NCBI RefSeq assembly: GCF_038024875.1 | Contig: NZ_CP136136.1 | Span: forward strand, 1,054,001 to 1,118,000 | Direction of reading: 5' to 3' | Origin: Gordonia rubripertincta | GTDB taxonomy: Bacteria; Actinomycetota; Actinomycetes; Mycobacteriales; Mycobacteriaceae | DNA: 64,000 nt | Translations under genes and position numbers: made by a program | Shown: one piece after another, positions 1-8,146 of the stretch | Position numbering within the stretch: position 1 is the stretch's first letter | How the letters are laid out: every line of letters begins with the position of its first letter | Notes under the pieces: generated by a model | The model's input: only the letters and a program-made list of their open reading frames with translations | What the model was told of the DNA's origin: nothing | Database searches by the model: none

Positions 1-12
1 CCCTACCGTATG

Positions 13-38
13 CGGTTCCGGCCCGGTGGCCGGAACGC
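13..38. terminator. GC-rich hairpin at the left edge
   Basis: Arms GCGGTTCCGGCC (12-23) and GGCCGGAACGC (28-38) pair with one bulged base over a 4-base loop. No T-run follows on either strand, so it may be a transcription barrier for genes on either side of the window edge rather than a classical terminator. Confidence 0.4.
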
Positions 39-51
39 AAACAGCACGAAA

Positions 52-66
52 CCCCGCCGCGCGGGG
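52..66 (-). terminator. Intrinsic terminator of the first gene
   Basis: CCCCG (52-56) pairs with CGGGG (62-66) over a 5-base loop. On the minus strand it is followed by TTT and lies just past the stop codon of the gene ending at 85. The stem is short but all GC. Confidence 0.5.
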
Positions 67-84
67 CTCAGAGACCAGTGGGAG

Positions 85-1029
85 CTACGGCCGCAGGGCT
101 GCGGCGAGGCGCGCCAGGGCGACGGCGACGTCGTCGAGGGCCGCGCTGATCTCGGCGCGACGTGCGGATTCCGCTTCGGAGATCGGCGCCGAGGCGTGGT
201 CGGCAGCATCTGTTTGTGCATCCGGGACACCGACGGGCGGGAGGACGGCACCCGTCGGCGACGGGACGTCCGGGAGCGCCGGCACGGCGTGAGCCGGTGT
301 CGCCGGGTTTGTCTGCGCCGGTTTCGGCACCACCGGCCCGGGGGCTGCCGGGTTGGGTGATGCCGGGTTGGGTGCTGCGATATCGGGCACCGCCTGGCCG
401 GCAGCGGCCTGGCCCGGGGCGTCGGACCGGTGGCGTTGGCCGTGATAGTCCTCGGAAACGAGCGGTTCGGCGTTCGTGGACCGGCGGCCACCGCGGTATC
501 CCGGCTCTGGAGGGGGATCCGGCGTCGCACCGTGAGCGGGCCCGGACGCCGGCCCACCGGCGGGGGGCAGCGGAGCGGGCGGTTGATCCGAGTCCGGCAA
601 CCGGTGTGACCCCATCCGCTGGGGATTCGGGGTCGGGGGCTGCAGACCCGTCCGGCCGGGACCGGACGCGGGTCGTTGATGATTGCCTGCTCCGGCACCC
701 GACATCACCGATGGCGCGTGCCCGTTCGAGTGTGCAAAGAAGTGGGGTCCGCCGTGGCCGACGAAGAAGACACACCCGGCACCTTCCGGCGACGGGACCG
801 GGCACGGGTTGCGTTCGATGAGTGACTGCGCGCGATCGTCGAAGTCGTTCCACTCGAGCCAGAGGCGGCGGTCGTGCCGCGGGTGGGTGCTCGCATCCGT
901 CGCGTGATTCCCGCGATGGCCGATCGCGAGACGACACTGCAGCAACCAATCGGAGTCACCCGACAGTCCCAGCGCCGCCCGTTCGGTCGGTCGGCACACC
1001 ACCGTCGACCAACAGCCTTCGCCGTTCAT
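85..1029 (-). CDS. Hypothetical protein with paired C-x4-GHxGxH motifs and a Pro/Ala-rich tail
   Basis: I do not recognise a named family. The 314-residue protein starts at ATG 1029 behind GGGGAG. The first ~105 residues are well structured in composition and carry two copies of C-x4-G-H-x-G-x-H (C32..H42 and C86..H96) plus Cys at 6, 12 and 76, which suggests a metal-binding module. Residues ~110-270 are Pro/Ala/Gly-rich low complexity and probably disordered. The last ~40 residues (rich in A, L, R, D) look like an amphipathic helix. There is no signal peptide or membrane segment. Codon choice and the terminator right after the stop support a real gene; function is unknown. Confidence 0.75.
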   Translation of the reverse strand: MNGEGCWSTVVCRPTERAALGLSGDSDWLLQCRLAIGHRGNHATDASTHPRHDRRLWLEWNDFDDRAQSLIERNPCPVPSPEGAGCVFFVGHGGPHFFAHSNGHAPSVMSGAGAGNHQRPASGPGRTGLQPPTPNPQRMGSHRLPDSDQPPAPLPPAGGPASGPAHGATPDPPPEPGYRGGRRSTNAEPLVSEDYHGQRHRSDAPGQAAAGQAVPDIAAPNPASPNPAAPGPVVPKPAQTNPATPAHAVPALPDVPSPTGAVLPPVGVPDAQTDAADHASAPISEAESARRAEISAALDDVAVALARLAAALRP

Positions 1030-1196
1030 ACGGACTCCCCTTCATACCTGCAGTGCTTCACGTCTATGCGCGCCGTCCCGGCCATGCCACGCCGGTCTTC
1101 GCAGTGGTTCTCGAGTGTTCGTGCCGATCACGGCTCGCCCCCCCGGAAAGCGCCGCGGCGCCCCCGGTGGCCGCGGTGCTGTGAAGATCCCGGGCG

Positions 1197-2210
1197 TCAG
1201 TCTACGAAGGAGGCCGGTCCGGTGTCACCCTGTTGGCCTCCGCGCGTCCCGGCGACAAACATCACGATCCGGCGATTCACCTCCTCCGGGCGATCGAGGT
1301 GGAGGAAGTGTCCGGCGTCCGCGATGACCGCGGTGGCGCTGCCGTCGGGCAACACGCCGCGCACGTGGTCGGTGAACCTCGACTGCATGCAGCCGTCGTC
1401 GGCACCGTGCAGATACAGGGTGCGGCAACGGGGTTCACGCAACCAGTCGCGGCTGAGGTCCGCGTAGCGCGCGTCGACCCGCGGCCGGAGCATGGCACGG
1501 TAGTAACCCAGGACGGCAGCGCGATGCGCGCGCGTCGGTAGCGCGGCGAGGGCACGGTCGACGTCGAGGTCGTAGTTCGGTCGCGGCGTCCCGGGGCGCC
1601 GTAACCGCCAGCGGCGCCACAGCAGGGGGATCAACCAGCCGAGACTCCGCTCGGGCAGCCAGGGCAACTGGTTGAATCCGATGTACCAGCTCATGGCCGC
1701 CTGCCGCGCCAGGAGTCGAACTGCACCCGGCCCCTCGGCGACCGCCCTCCGGATCGCGGGTATCGGCGGAACCGACATCGCGACCACCGCCGAGTACGGG
1801 TTGTCCGAGCGGTGGGACAGGGCGTTGACCGTCAGCGCACCCCAGTCGTGCCCGATGAGTACCGCGTCGGGTCCGGCGCCGACCGCCCGATGGATCTCAC
1901 GGGCGTCGTAGGCGAGAGCCGCGACATGAAAGTCCCTGTCGCGCGGTATGTCCGACGGTGCGTATCCGCGGGTGAACGGTGCGACGACGCGGTACCCGGC
2001 GGCAACGAGTTCGGGGGCGAGGAGACGCCACGTCCACGCCGAATCCGGAAAACCGTGGAGGCACACCGCAACCGGGCCGTCGACCGGACCCCACTCCAGC
2101 GCGTGGAGGGTGATGTGACCGAGGTCGATGGTCTCGTGTCGCGGGGCGTCGGCGGCGTCGGAGTCGGCGTGGGGTTCGGCGTCGCGCGCGTCTGGTGAGC
2201 TCTGGGTCAT
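1197..2210 (-). CDS. Alpha/beta hydrolase, epoxide-hydrolase-like
   Basis: The 337-residue protein has the alpha/beta-hydrolase order expected of epoxide hydrolases and haloalkane dehalogenases: oxyanion motif HGFPD (52-56), nucleophile elbow GHDWGA with Asp122 instead of Ser, and a C-terminal GHFLHLDRP with His301. An Asp nucleophile favours epoxide hydrolysis over an esterase role; the substrate is unknown. The open frame extends 63 codons further upstream into nadB, but that stretch is Ser/Arg-rich shadow sequence, so ATG 2210 is preferred. It lies 73 bases downstream of nadB on the same strand and may be co-transcribed. Confidence 0.85.
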   Translation of the reverse strand: MTQSSPDARDAEPHADSDAADAPRHETIDLGHITLHALEWGPVDGPVAVCLHGFPDSAWTWRLLAPELVAAGYRVVAPFTRGYAPSDIPRDRDFHVAALAYDAREIHRAVGAGPDAVLIGHDWGALTVNALSHRSDNPYSAVVAMSVPPIPAIRRAVAEGPGAVRLLARQAAMSWYIGFNQLPWLPERSLGWLIPLLWRRWRLRRPGTPRPNYDLDVDRALAALPTRAHRAAVLGYYRAMLRPRVDARYADLSRDWLREPRCRTLYLHGADDGCMQSRFTDHVRGVLPDGSATAVIADAGHFLHLDRPEEVNRRIVMFVAGTRGGQQGDTGPASFVD

Positions 2211-2283
2211 CGGCGCCAATGTATCGCTGGAATCCGACAACCGCATCCACTTGTGCGCTCGAGTACGCGGCGCGGGCCTGCGC

Positions 2284-3933
2284 TCAGACCGCGATGCCGG
2301 CGAATCCCAACTGTTGGATCTCGCCGTCGACGAGGCGGAACGTGTGGGATTCGCCGATCTCGACCGTGAGGGGGAAGTCCGTTCGGACGTGAGCGCCACG
2401 TGACTCGGTGCGAGCGGTGGCCGCCGCGATGACCGCCGACGCGGTCAGCGTGAGTGCGGCGTCCTCGACCTCGCGCACCGTCGTGGGAACCCGCCGCGGC
2501 GCACTCGCGATCGTCTCGGCCGCGTGTGACAACCCGGCGGCGGATCGGCGCAGAGCCACCCGTCGCGACATCGTGTCCTGCAGCAGATCGCGGTCGAGGA
2601 TCGGCACCGGCCCGGGCGCCGCGACGGGACGCCCGTCCGGCCGCAGGTCACGTCGTCCGACGGCGACCGTCGCGGCACGCCGGCCCATGACCAGGCCTTC
2701 GAGCAGACTGTTCGATGCCAGCCGATTGGCCCCGTGCAGGCCGGTCCTTGCGACCTCCCCGGCGGCCAGGAGACCGTCGACGGCGGTGCGCGCCTCGTCG
2801 TCGGTCACCACGCCACCGCAGAGGTAGTGGGCGCCCGGTACGACGGGGATGCGGTTGTCGGCCGGGTCGAGGCCGGCCGCCCAGATTCCGGCGCTGACCG
2901 TCGGGAATCGCCGCTCGAAGTCGGGCACCCCGCTGATGTCGAGGTAGACGCAGGGGTGTCCGGTCAGCTCGATGGCGGTCTCCACGGCGTTCGCGACCAC
3001 ATCGCGGGGCGCGAGGTCGCCCATCGGGTGCACGCCGTCGGTCACCGACCGTCCGTGCACGTCGACGAGCCGACCGCCTTCCCCCCGCACTGCCTCACTG
3101 ATGAGCGTTCGACGTCCGCGGGCCCCCGGCGTGTAGAGCATCGTCGGGTGGAACTGGATGAATTCGAGGTCGGCGACGTGCGCACCCGCTCGTAGTGCCA
3201 GCGCGATGCCGTCGCAGGTGGCACCGGACGGATTGGTCGTCGCCGCGTAGAGATGGCCCGCACCGCCGGTGGCGAGCAGGACCGTCGGCGCGTCGACCGA
3301 GCCCAACCGGTCGTTCTGCAGATAGGCCACCCCCGTGACCCGGCTGTCGACGACCCTGACCTCCGTGACGATCGCGTCGTCGAGGAAGCGGATGAACTGC
3401 CCGGGGCCGGTTTCCCGTTTGGCGACGGCGTCGTTGAGCGCGCGCTGGATGGCGGCGCCCGTCGCATCACCGCCGGCATGGATGATCCGTCGTACCGAGT
3501 GACCGCCTTCCCGCGTGCGCAGGAGTCGGCCGTCGGCGTCGCGGTCGAAGTCGGCGCCCCACCCGATCAGCGTGGACACCGATGACCACCCGTCGGCCAG
3601 GATCGGGCGCGACGCCGCGGGGTCGGTGAGGCCACCGCCGGCGGCGAGCGTGTCGGCGAGGTGCGCATCGATCGAATCGACGTCGTCCGGGCCGGTCGAG
3701 CGCACATCGGGCATGACCACCGCGACGCCACCCTGGGCGTAGAACGTCGAGGTCGGCTGCTCCCCGCGGTCGGGACGCCAGCTGGGGCCCTTGTTGACCA
3801 CGACGACCGACAGTCCGCTTTCCGCGGCGCAGAGTGCGGCGGTCAGACCTGCGATCCCGGCCCCGACCACGACGAGATCGGCACGATCCGCGACAGCCTC
3901 GTCCGCGCCCGGTCCGTATGTGGACGTACTCAT
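2284..3933 (-). CDS. nadB: L-aspartate oxidase (NadB)
   Basis: A 549-residue flavoprotein of the succinate dehydrogenase/fumarate reductase flavoprotein family. It oxidises L-aspartate to iminoaspartate, the first step of de novo NAD synthesis, in the cytoplasm. The FAD-binding GAGIAG is at residues 24-29, and the family's long substrate-domain stretch HPTMLYTPGARG with a following RGEGG is present, as is the C-terminal helical domain. ATG 3933 is chosen because AAAGGCGG stands just upstream; a further ATG 33 bases upstream lacks such a site. nadA and nadC, usually adjacent in mycobacteria, are not next to it here. An 8-bp inverted repeat stands in its promoter region. Confidence 0.93.
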   Translation of the reverse strand: MSTSTYGPGADEAVADRADLVVVGAGIAGLTAALCAAESGLSVVVVNKGPSWRPDRGEQPTSTFYAQGGVAVVMPDVRSTGPDDVDSIDAHLADTLAAGGGLTDPAASRPILADGWSSVSTLIGWGADFDRDADGRLLRTREGGHSVRRIIHAGGDATGAAIQRALNDAVAKRETGPGQFIRFLDDAIVTEVRVVDSRVTGVAYLQNDRLGSVDAPTVLLATGGAGHLYAATTNPSGATCDGIALALRAGAHVADLEFIQFHPTMLYTPGARGRRTLISEAVRGEGGRLVDVHGRSVTDGVHPMGDLAPRDVVANAVETAIELTGHPCVYLDISGVPDFERRFPTVSAGIWAAGLDPADNRIPVVPGAHYLCGGVVTDDEARTAVDGLLAAGEVARTGLHGANRLASNSLLEGLVMGRRAATVAVGRRDLRPDGRPVAAPGPVPILDRDLLQDTMSRRVALRRSAAGLSHAAETIASAPRRVPTTVREVEDAALTLTASAVIAAATARTESRGAHVRTDFPLTVEIGESHTFRLVDGEIQQLGFAGIAV

Positions 3934-3978
3934 GTCATCCGCCTTTCGCCGGTCGTACTCCCTCAACTCCGGCGAGGT

Positions 3979-4001
3979 GTTTTCGATTCCCAGTCGAAAA
4001 C
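3979..4001. promoter_or_regulatory. Inverted repeat between nadB and the FAD-Rieske gene
   Basis: Perfect 8-bp arms GTTTTCGA (3979-3986) and TCGAAAAC (3994-4001) are separated by 7 bases. On the minus strand a TAGGGT box (4000-4005) abuts the repeat, which puts the expected nadB transcription start inside it, a position suited to repression. The bound regulator is unknown. Confidence 0.55.
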
Positions 4002-4041
4002 CCTACCCCGCAGCTCCCGCCGGCGAAATGTTTGATCACAC

Positions 4042-5601
4042 ATGTCCGCGGAAACCCCGACCAGCATGAAAACGCTCTGGTTCGACCCGGCGAACGACTC
4101 CGATCACGCCGGACTCCCCGACGTGCGCCCCGAGACCACCCCGTTCGGCACCGTCGACACCTATGACCAGATCGTCGTCGGCGGCGGCATCACCGGTTTG
4201 ACCACGGGACTCCTGTTGGCCCGGGCCGGACAGAAGGTCGCCGTCCTCGAGGCGCGCCACATCGGCGCCGCCGCGACCGGCCACACCACCGGCAAGCTGT
4301 CGTTGCTGCAGGGCACGCGCTTGTCGTCGATCTCGAGCCGGCACGGGAAGTCCGCGGTGCGCGACTACGTCGACGCGAACCGCGAGGGACAGGCCTGGCT
4401 CCGGCACTACCTCACCCACCGGGGCCTGCACGTCGACGAGCGCGCGGCGCTGACGTTCGCGGCCACCGAGTCGGGCGCGAAGACCGTGGAGAAGGAGTTC
4501 GAGGCCTGCCGAGCGCATGACATCCCGGTCGAGCACGTCGACGTCCCGGAACTCCCGTTCGACGTCAAGACGGCCATCCGCCTCGAGGGTCAGGCGCAGA
4601 TCGACCCGATGGTGGTGCTCCGCGCACTCGCCGACGACCTGCGCGGCCACGGCGGCCATCTGTACGAGGGAGTCCGCGTGCAGGGTCTGCGCCACGGCAC
4701 GCCCCACACCCTCACCACCGATGCCGGTGACGTCCGGGCCGAGTCGGTGGTGATCGCGACCGGCGTCCCGTTCCTCGATCGCGGCGGGTTCTTCGCGCGG
4801 GTGCATCCACAACGCTCGTATGCGGCGGCTTTCACCGTCGACGAGGAGATCCCGCGGGAGATGTACCTCGGTGCCGACAACCCGTCGGTCTCGCTGCGGA
4901 CCGCGACCCGCCCGGGCCACGACGGCGAGCTGTTGTTGGTCGGCGGCTTCGGACATGAGGTGGGCCGCACGAAATCCGAACGGCAGCATGCCCTGGACAT
5001 GATCGCGTGGACCGAGAAGCACTTCCCCACCGCCCGCATGGTGGCGCGGTGGTCGGCACAGGACTACACGACGATCGATGAAGTGCCCTACGTCGGACCA
5101 CTTCTGCCCACGATGGAGAGCGTCCAGGTCGCCACCGGATTCGCGAAGTGGGGACTCACCAACGGCGTCGCGGCAGCGTTGTCGATGACCGGGCGCATCC
5201 TCGGCTCGGAACCCCACTGGTCCAAGACCGTTCGACCCTGGCGCTCCTCCGAGATCACCAAGCCCGGATCGCTCGCGTCGGCGGCATCGGCGAACGCACA
5301 GGTCGCGGCGTACATGGTGGGCGGTTACCTCGGTCTGCTGAAGCCGGCGAACTCCTCACCCGCCGAGGGCGACGGCAGCGTCGGGCATTCCGGAATCTCG
5401 CCCAAGGGCGTGTGCACCGTGGCGGGACAGACGCAGTCCGTCGCACCGCTGTGCACTCATCTGTACGGCGTGCTTCGCTGGAACGACGCCGAGCAGTCCT
5501 GGGACTGCCCGCTGCACGGCTCCCGGTTCAGCCATTCCGGCGAGGTTCTCGAAGGCCCTGCGACTCGAAAACTGTTCTCGCAGGACTCCTCCGACAGCTG
5601 A
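4042..5601 (+). CDS. FAD-dependent oxidoreductase with C-terminal Rieske domain
   Basis: A 519-residue fusion. The N-terminal DAO-type FAD domain has GGGITG at residues 47-52, and the C-terminal ~110 residues form a Rieske [2Fe-2S] domain with C471-x-H473 and C489-P-L-H492. It belongs to the known family of 'FAD-dependent oxidoreductase, Rieske 2Fe-2S domain' proteins, whose substrate is not settled. Electrons would pass between FAD and the iron-sulfur cluster. No strong Shine-Dalgarno precedes ATG 4042; Met9 at 4066 is an alternative. It is divergent from nadB, shares the inverted repeat, and is followed 61 bases later by an SRPBCC protein. Confidence 0.88.
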   Translation: MSAETPTSMKTLWFDPANDSDHAGLPDVRPETTPFGTVDTYDQIVVGGGITGLTTGLLLARAGQKVAVLEARHIGAAATGHTTGKLSLLQGTRLSSISSRHGKSAVRDYVDANREGQAWLRHYLTHRGLHVDERAALTFAATESGAKTVEKEFEACRAHDIPVEHVDVPELPFDVKTAIRLEGQAQIDPMVVLRALADDLRGHGGHLYEGVRVQGLRHGTPHTLTTDAGDVRAESVVIATGVPFLDRGGFFARVHPQRSYAAAFTVDEEIPREMYLGADNPSVSLRTATRPGHDGELLLVGGFGHEVGRTKSERQHALDMIAWTEKHFPTARMVARWSAQDYTTIDEVPYVGPLLPTMESVQVATGFAKWGLTNGVAAALSMTGRILGSEPHWSKTVRPWRSSEITKPGSLASAASANAQVAAYMVGGYLGLLKPANSSPAEGDGSVGHSGISPKGVCTVAGQTQSVAPLCTHLYGVLRWNDAEQSWDCPLHGSRFSHSGEVLEGPATRKLFSQDSSDS

Positions 5602-5662
5602 ACCGACACACCCGGCCACACCTGAGATCTCACGCACCCGATCACGAATGAACGGAGCACCG

Positions 5663-6097
5663 ATGTATCGCGTCGAACGCCACACGTCCGCCACCCCGGC
5701 ACAGGTCTGGTCGGTGTTGTCCGATGGCTGGCTCTACGCCTCCTGGGTGGTCGGCGCATCGCGGATCCGCGACGTCGACCCCACCTGGCCGCAGGCGGGG
5801 TCGAAGATCCACCACTCGGTGGGCATCTGGCCGGCACTGCTGAACGACGAGACCCAGTCGCGCGAATCGAAGGCCGGTTTGCTGGAGCTGTCCGCGGCCG
5901 GATGGCCGTTCGGGCGAGCCCGCATCAGGATGACGATCGAGAAGAACGGCAACGGCTCCATCATCGGCATGGAGGAGTTCGTCGAGACCGCACCGCTGAA
6001 GTGGATTCCTCCGGTGATCCAGCAGACGATCATGTCGCCGCGACTGAACGAGTGCCTGACCCGCCTGGCGATGCTCGCCGAACGCCAGCCCGGCTGA
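5663..6097 (+). CDS. SRPBCC-family (polyketide cyclase/START-like) protein
   Basis: A 144-residue protein with the SRPBCC start pattern, YRVERHTSATPAQVWSVLSD, and a C-terminal long helix ending near the stop. Such proteins hold hydrophobic ligands in a deep pocket. ATG 5663 is chosen over ATG 5648 because CGGAG stands 8 bases before it. It probably forms an operon with the upstream FAD-Rieske gene, so it could present or protect that enzyme's substrate; this is inference. Confidence 0.8.
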   Translation: MYRVERHTSATPAQVWSVLSDGWLYASWVVGASRIRDVDPTWPQAGSKIHHSVGIWPALLNDETQSRESKAGLLELSAAGWPFGRARIRMTIEKNGNGSIIGMEEFVETAPLKWIPPVIQQTIMSPRLNECLTRLAMLAERQPG

Positions 6098-6123
6098 ACT
6101 ATCTCAACGGAACCGACAGCGGC

Positions 6124-7227
6124 TCAGCTCGATTCGCTCATCTCGCCGCCCTGCGACGACTCCGCTGCACGGCGTCGCAGGCGCTCCCGATAGCCGTACG
6201 TCGCCCGGAGCACGTCGTCGTGGCTGTCGGCGCTGGACCCCAGCGCACCGGCGAAGATCCCCATCGAGGTCGCCAGCCAGGCCAGTTTGAGGTAATTGTG
6301 CAAACCCGCTTCGAATCCGAGCTGCGAGGACAGGAATGTCTCGTCGATGACGGTCATCGCGGCGACGAGGACAGCGAGGAACAAACCTACGTAGAGGACC
6401 ACCGCGCTGAAGACGACGGTGCAGGCCGTGGCCATGTTGTAGAGGCGGGCGCGGGGCCGGTAGGTGTCGGTGGTCCGTTCCCAGAGTCGGTTGTTGACGA
6501 TCAGCCAGAGTGCAGCCAGGACCATCGACAGTATCGAGATGGCGGCCAGACGCCATGGGCTGAGCGCGTTGGCCATCGACCAGATGGTGGAGAAGAAGAC
6601 ACCGAACGACGCCGCCGCAGCAGCTGCCGCCGTCATGCCCGTGAGTGTCGGGATCAAACGCCACGGCCGATTGCCGCGAACCATCCCCGCGGTCAGCAAC
6701 ACACGCGGGTAAACACCTTCGCTTACCACGTATTCCGTTTCGCCGTCCCGTTCGACGCGCAGACCGCGAGACAGTTCGAACGGCTCGGTCGAGGAATCCT
6801 CGAGTGAGGACACCACCGTCTCGATCAGCTTGCCCAGACGTCGGCGGGGCGACGGGCCGAGGGCGGGCAGGGAGATCACCGCGGCACCACGTTCCCGGTC
6901 GAGCTCCGCCAGCACGACGCTGTCCCGGGAACGTCCTGGACCGCCGCGCCCACTGAACAGACGGGGCATCTCCGTCACGAACACCACGACCTCGTCCGGG
7001 ATGCGGTCGGATCCCCAGACGGTCTCCAGATCACCGCGCGGGGTCATCTGCAGTGTCGTGTCATGAGTGACGGTGACTCCGCGGTAGTCCATACCGAACC
7101 GCTCGGCGATGCCGCGAATTCGCTCTTCCCCGTTGGTGATCAGGGTTTCGGGCAATCCGTGTTCGGCCACCATGCGCAGACTCGGGATACTCCTGCCCTC
7201 CTGGCGCTCGACGGTTGTGGGATCCAA
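6124..7227 (-). CDS. Conserved membrane protein with cytoplasmic N-terminal domain
   Basis: The 367-residue protein has a soluble N-terminal ~185 residues (EVVVFVTEMPRLF, a possible nucleotide-like fold, then an LGKLIETVVSSL helix) and four predicted membrane segments at about 191-215, 224-245, 265-292 and 313-331. It ends in a charged tail. I know similar uncharacterised actinobacterial membrane proteins but no function. The start at ATG 7227 follows GAGGTCGTCG. A small acidic protein gene lies 20 bases upstream on the same strand and is likely co-transcribed. Confidence 0.8.
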   Translation of the reverse strand: MDPTTVERQEGRSIPSLRMVAEHGLPETLITNGEERIRGIAERFGMDYRGVTVTHDTTLQMTPRGDLETVWGSDRIPDEVVVFVTEMPRLFSGRGGPGRSRDSVVLAELDRERGAAVISLPALGPSPRRRLGKLIETVVSSLEDSSTEPFELSRGLRVERDGETEYVVSEGVYPRVLLTAGMVRGNRPWRLIPTLTGMTAAAAAAASFGVFFSTIWSMANALSPWRLAAISILSMVLAALWLIVNNRLWERTTDTYRPRARLYNMATACTVVFSAVVLYVGLFLAVLVAAMTVIDETFLSSQLGFEAGLHNYLKLAWLATSMGIFAGALGSSADSHDDVLRATYGYRERLRRRAAESSQGGEMSESS

Positions 7228-7247
7228 CGACGACCTCCTCGGCGACG

Positions 7248-7454
7248 TCAGTCCGGCGGCTCGGGGTCTCCGGCGGCCGGCGACTCGAGGTCGTCCTCGT
7301 CGTCGGATGCTGAGCTCGGTTCGGCCGACGCCCCCTTCTCGTCGGGTTCATCGACGTGTTCCGCCTCGAGTTCGTCGACCTTGCGGCGCGCGTCGTCGGG
7401 GGTCTGGTCCGGTGTGCCGGTCTCAGCCGGCTCCATCGGTAGCTCTTCGGACAT
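7248..7454 (-). CDS. Small acidic hypothetical protein (68 aa)
   Basis: A 68-residue, strongly acidic, Pro/Glu/Asp/Ser-rich protein with no hydrophobic segment, probably unstructured. It lies 20 bases upstream of the membrane protein gene in the same direction, which is the main reason to accept it; composition alone cannot separate it from chance. No clear Shine-Dalgarno is seen. No function can be assigned. Confidence 0.5.
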   Translation of the reverse strand: MSEELPMEPAETGTPDQTPDDARRKVDELEAEHVDEPDEKGASAEPSSASDDEDDLESPAAGDPEPPD

Positions 7455-7594
7455 GTAGGGCGTTCACCACCAATCCGTTTCGGGTATCCGTCAGATGTCC
7501 GGTTTCCCGGTGGGGATGGCTTCCAAACGCCGCACGACAGACCTGCGATTGCGGCCGAGGTGTGGGCCGGCGGTGACCCGGGTATGCGACCGTC

Positions 7595-7841
7595 ATGTCA
7601 GATGAACCACGCGGGTCCATGGACCCGGCACCGGAAGAGACACCCGACCTCGAGGCCGGTGGCGGCGTCGCCCCCGGCGACACACCTCCCGACACCCCTC
7701 AGACGTCAGGCCTTTCGCATGAACAACCCGATCGGACCAAACGCTTCCCGGCCGGCGGGGTCGGCGCATTTCTGGGGTGTCGGGCTGTTGGTGATCGCGA
7801 TGGTGGTGATCATCATCGGACTCATCGCCATGGTGTTCTGA
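7595..7841 (+). CDS. DUF6480-type small tail-anchored protein, frameshifted by one base
   Basis: The frame starting at ATG 7595 gives an N-terminus rich in the family's features (ETPDLEAGGGVAPGDTPP, then QTSGLSHEQPD) and runs to about 7757. The hydrophobic tail FWGVGLLVIAMVVIIIGLI is in the next frame and ends at 7841. Removing one G from the GGGG at 7757-7760 joins them into an 81-residue protein with one C-terminal membrane helix, the usual layout of this actinobacterial family. The extra G is either a sequencing insertion or a real disabling mutation. A perfect 10-bp hairpin follows. Confidence 0.7.
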
Positions 7842-7854
7842 GATTCGATCTGCT

Positions 7855-7882
7855 CCTCGACGATTCGGAAGGATCGTCGAGG
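7855..7882 (+). terminator. Hairpin after the DUF6480 gene
   Basis: CCTCGACGAT (7855-7864) and ATCGTCGAGG (7873-7882) pair perfectly over an 8-base loop, 13 bases after the stop codon. There is no T-run, as is common for terminators in high-GC actinomycetes. Confidence 0.6.
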
Positions 7883-8089
7883 GCCTGGAGTGCTGGATTA
7901 CGTTGCGCCAGGGCGCCATCAGCTCCGTGGTGGCCCCCTCGTGCGTGCTGGGGAGCTGGACGTGTCGCGGCGCATCGGTACGTTGCTCGACCGGCGCGAG
8001 TTCCGTTGACGTCATGCGCGGCCGCCTCCTCGAGGTTGGTGCGGGAAGTTTCCCCGATCGGATTCCCCGCCACGAGTACATCAAACATC

Positions 8090-8121
8090 CGGCCCGGCCG
8101 CAGGATGAGCGGGCCGGGCCG
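8090..8121 (-). terminator. Terminator of the alcohol dehydrogenase gene
   Basis: CGGCCCGGCCGC (8090-8101) pairs with GCGGGCCGGGCCG (8109-8121) with one bulge and a 7-base loop. It lies 26 bases past the adhC stop; on the minus strand GGATGTTTG follows. Confidence 0.6.
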
Positions 8122-8146
8122 AGACGCGTCGTCGGACAGAGTGTGA

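Larger units (their letters stand above)
7842..8146. other. Intergenic stretch with two hairpins and no accepted gene
   Basis: Two hairpins (7855-7882 and 8090-8121) bracket a stretch whose minus strand holds protein-like pieces in two frames: MFDVLVAGNPIGETSRTNLE from 8088 and, after ~8012, a second frame beginning MTSTELAPVEQRTDAPRHVQ. A one-base shift near 8010 would join them, but no frame ends before the hairpin at 7882, so I do not call a gene. Confidence 0.4.

Noticed and set aside
4036..5217. Long open frame antisense to the FAD-Rieske gene
   Set aside because: It mirrors a GC-rich coding strand, has low-complexity R/G/V/A composition and no family motifs; the plus strand gene has complete FAD and Rieske motifs.
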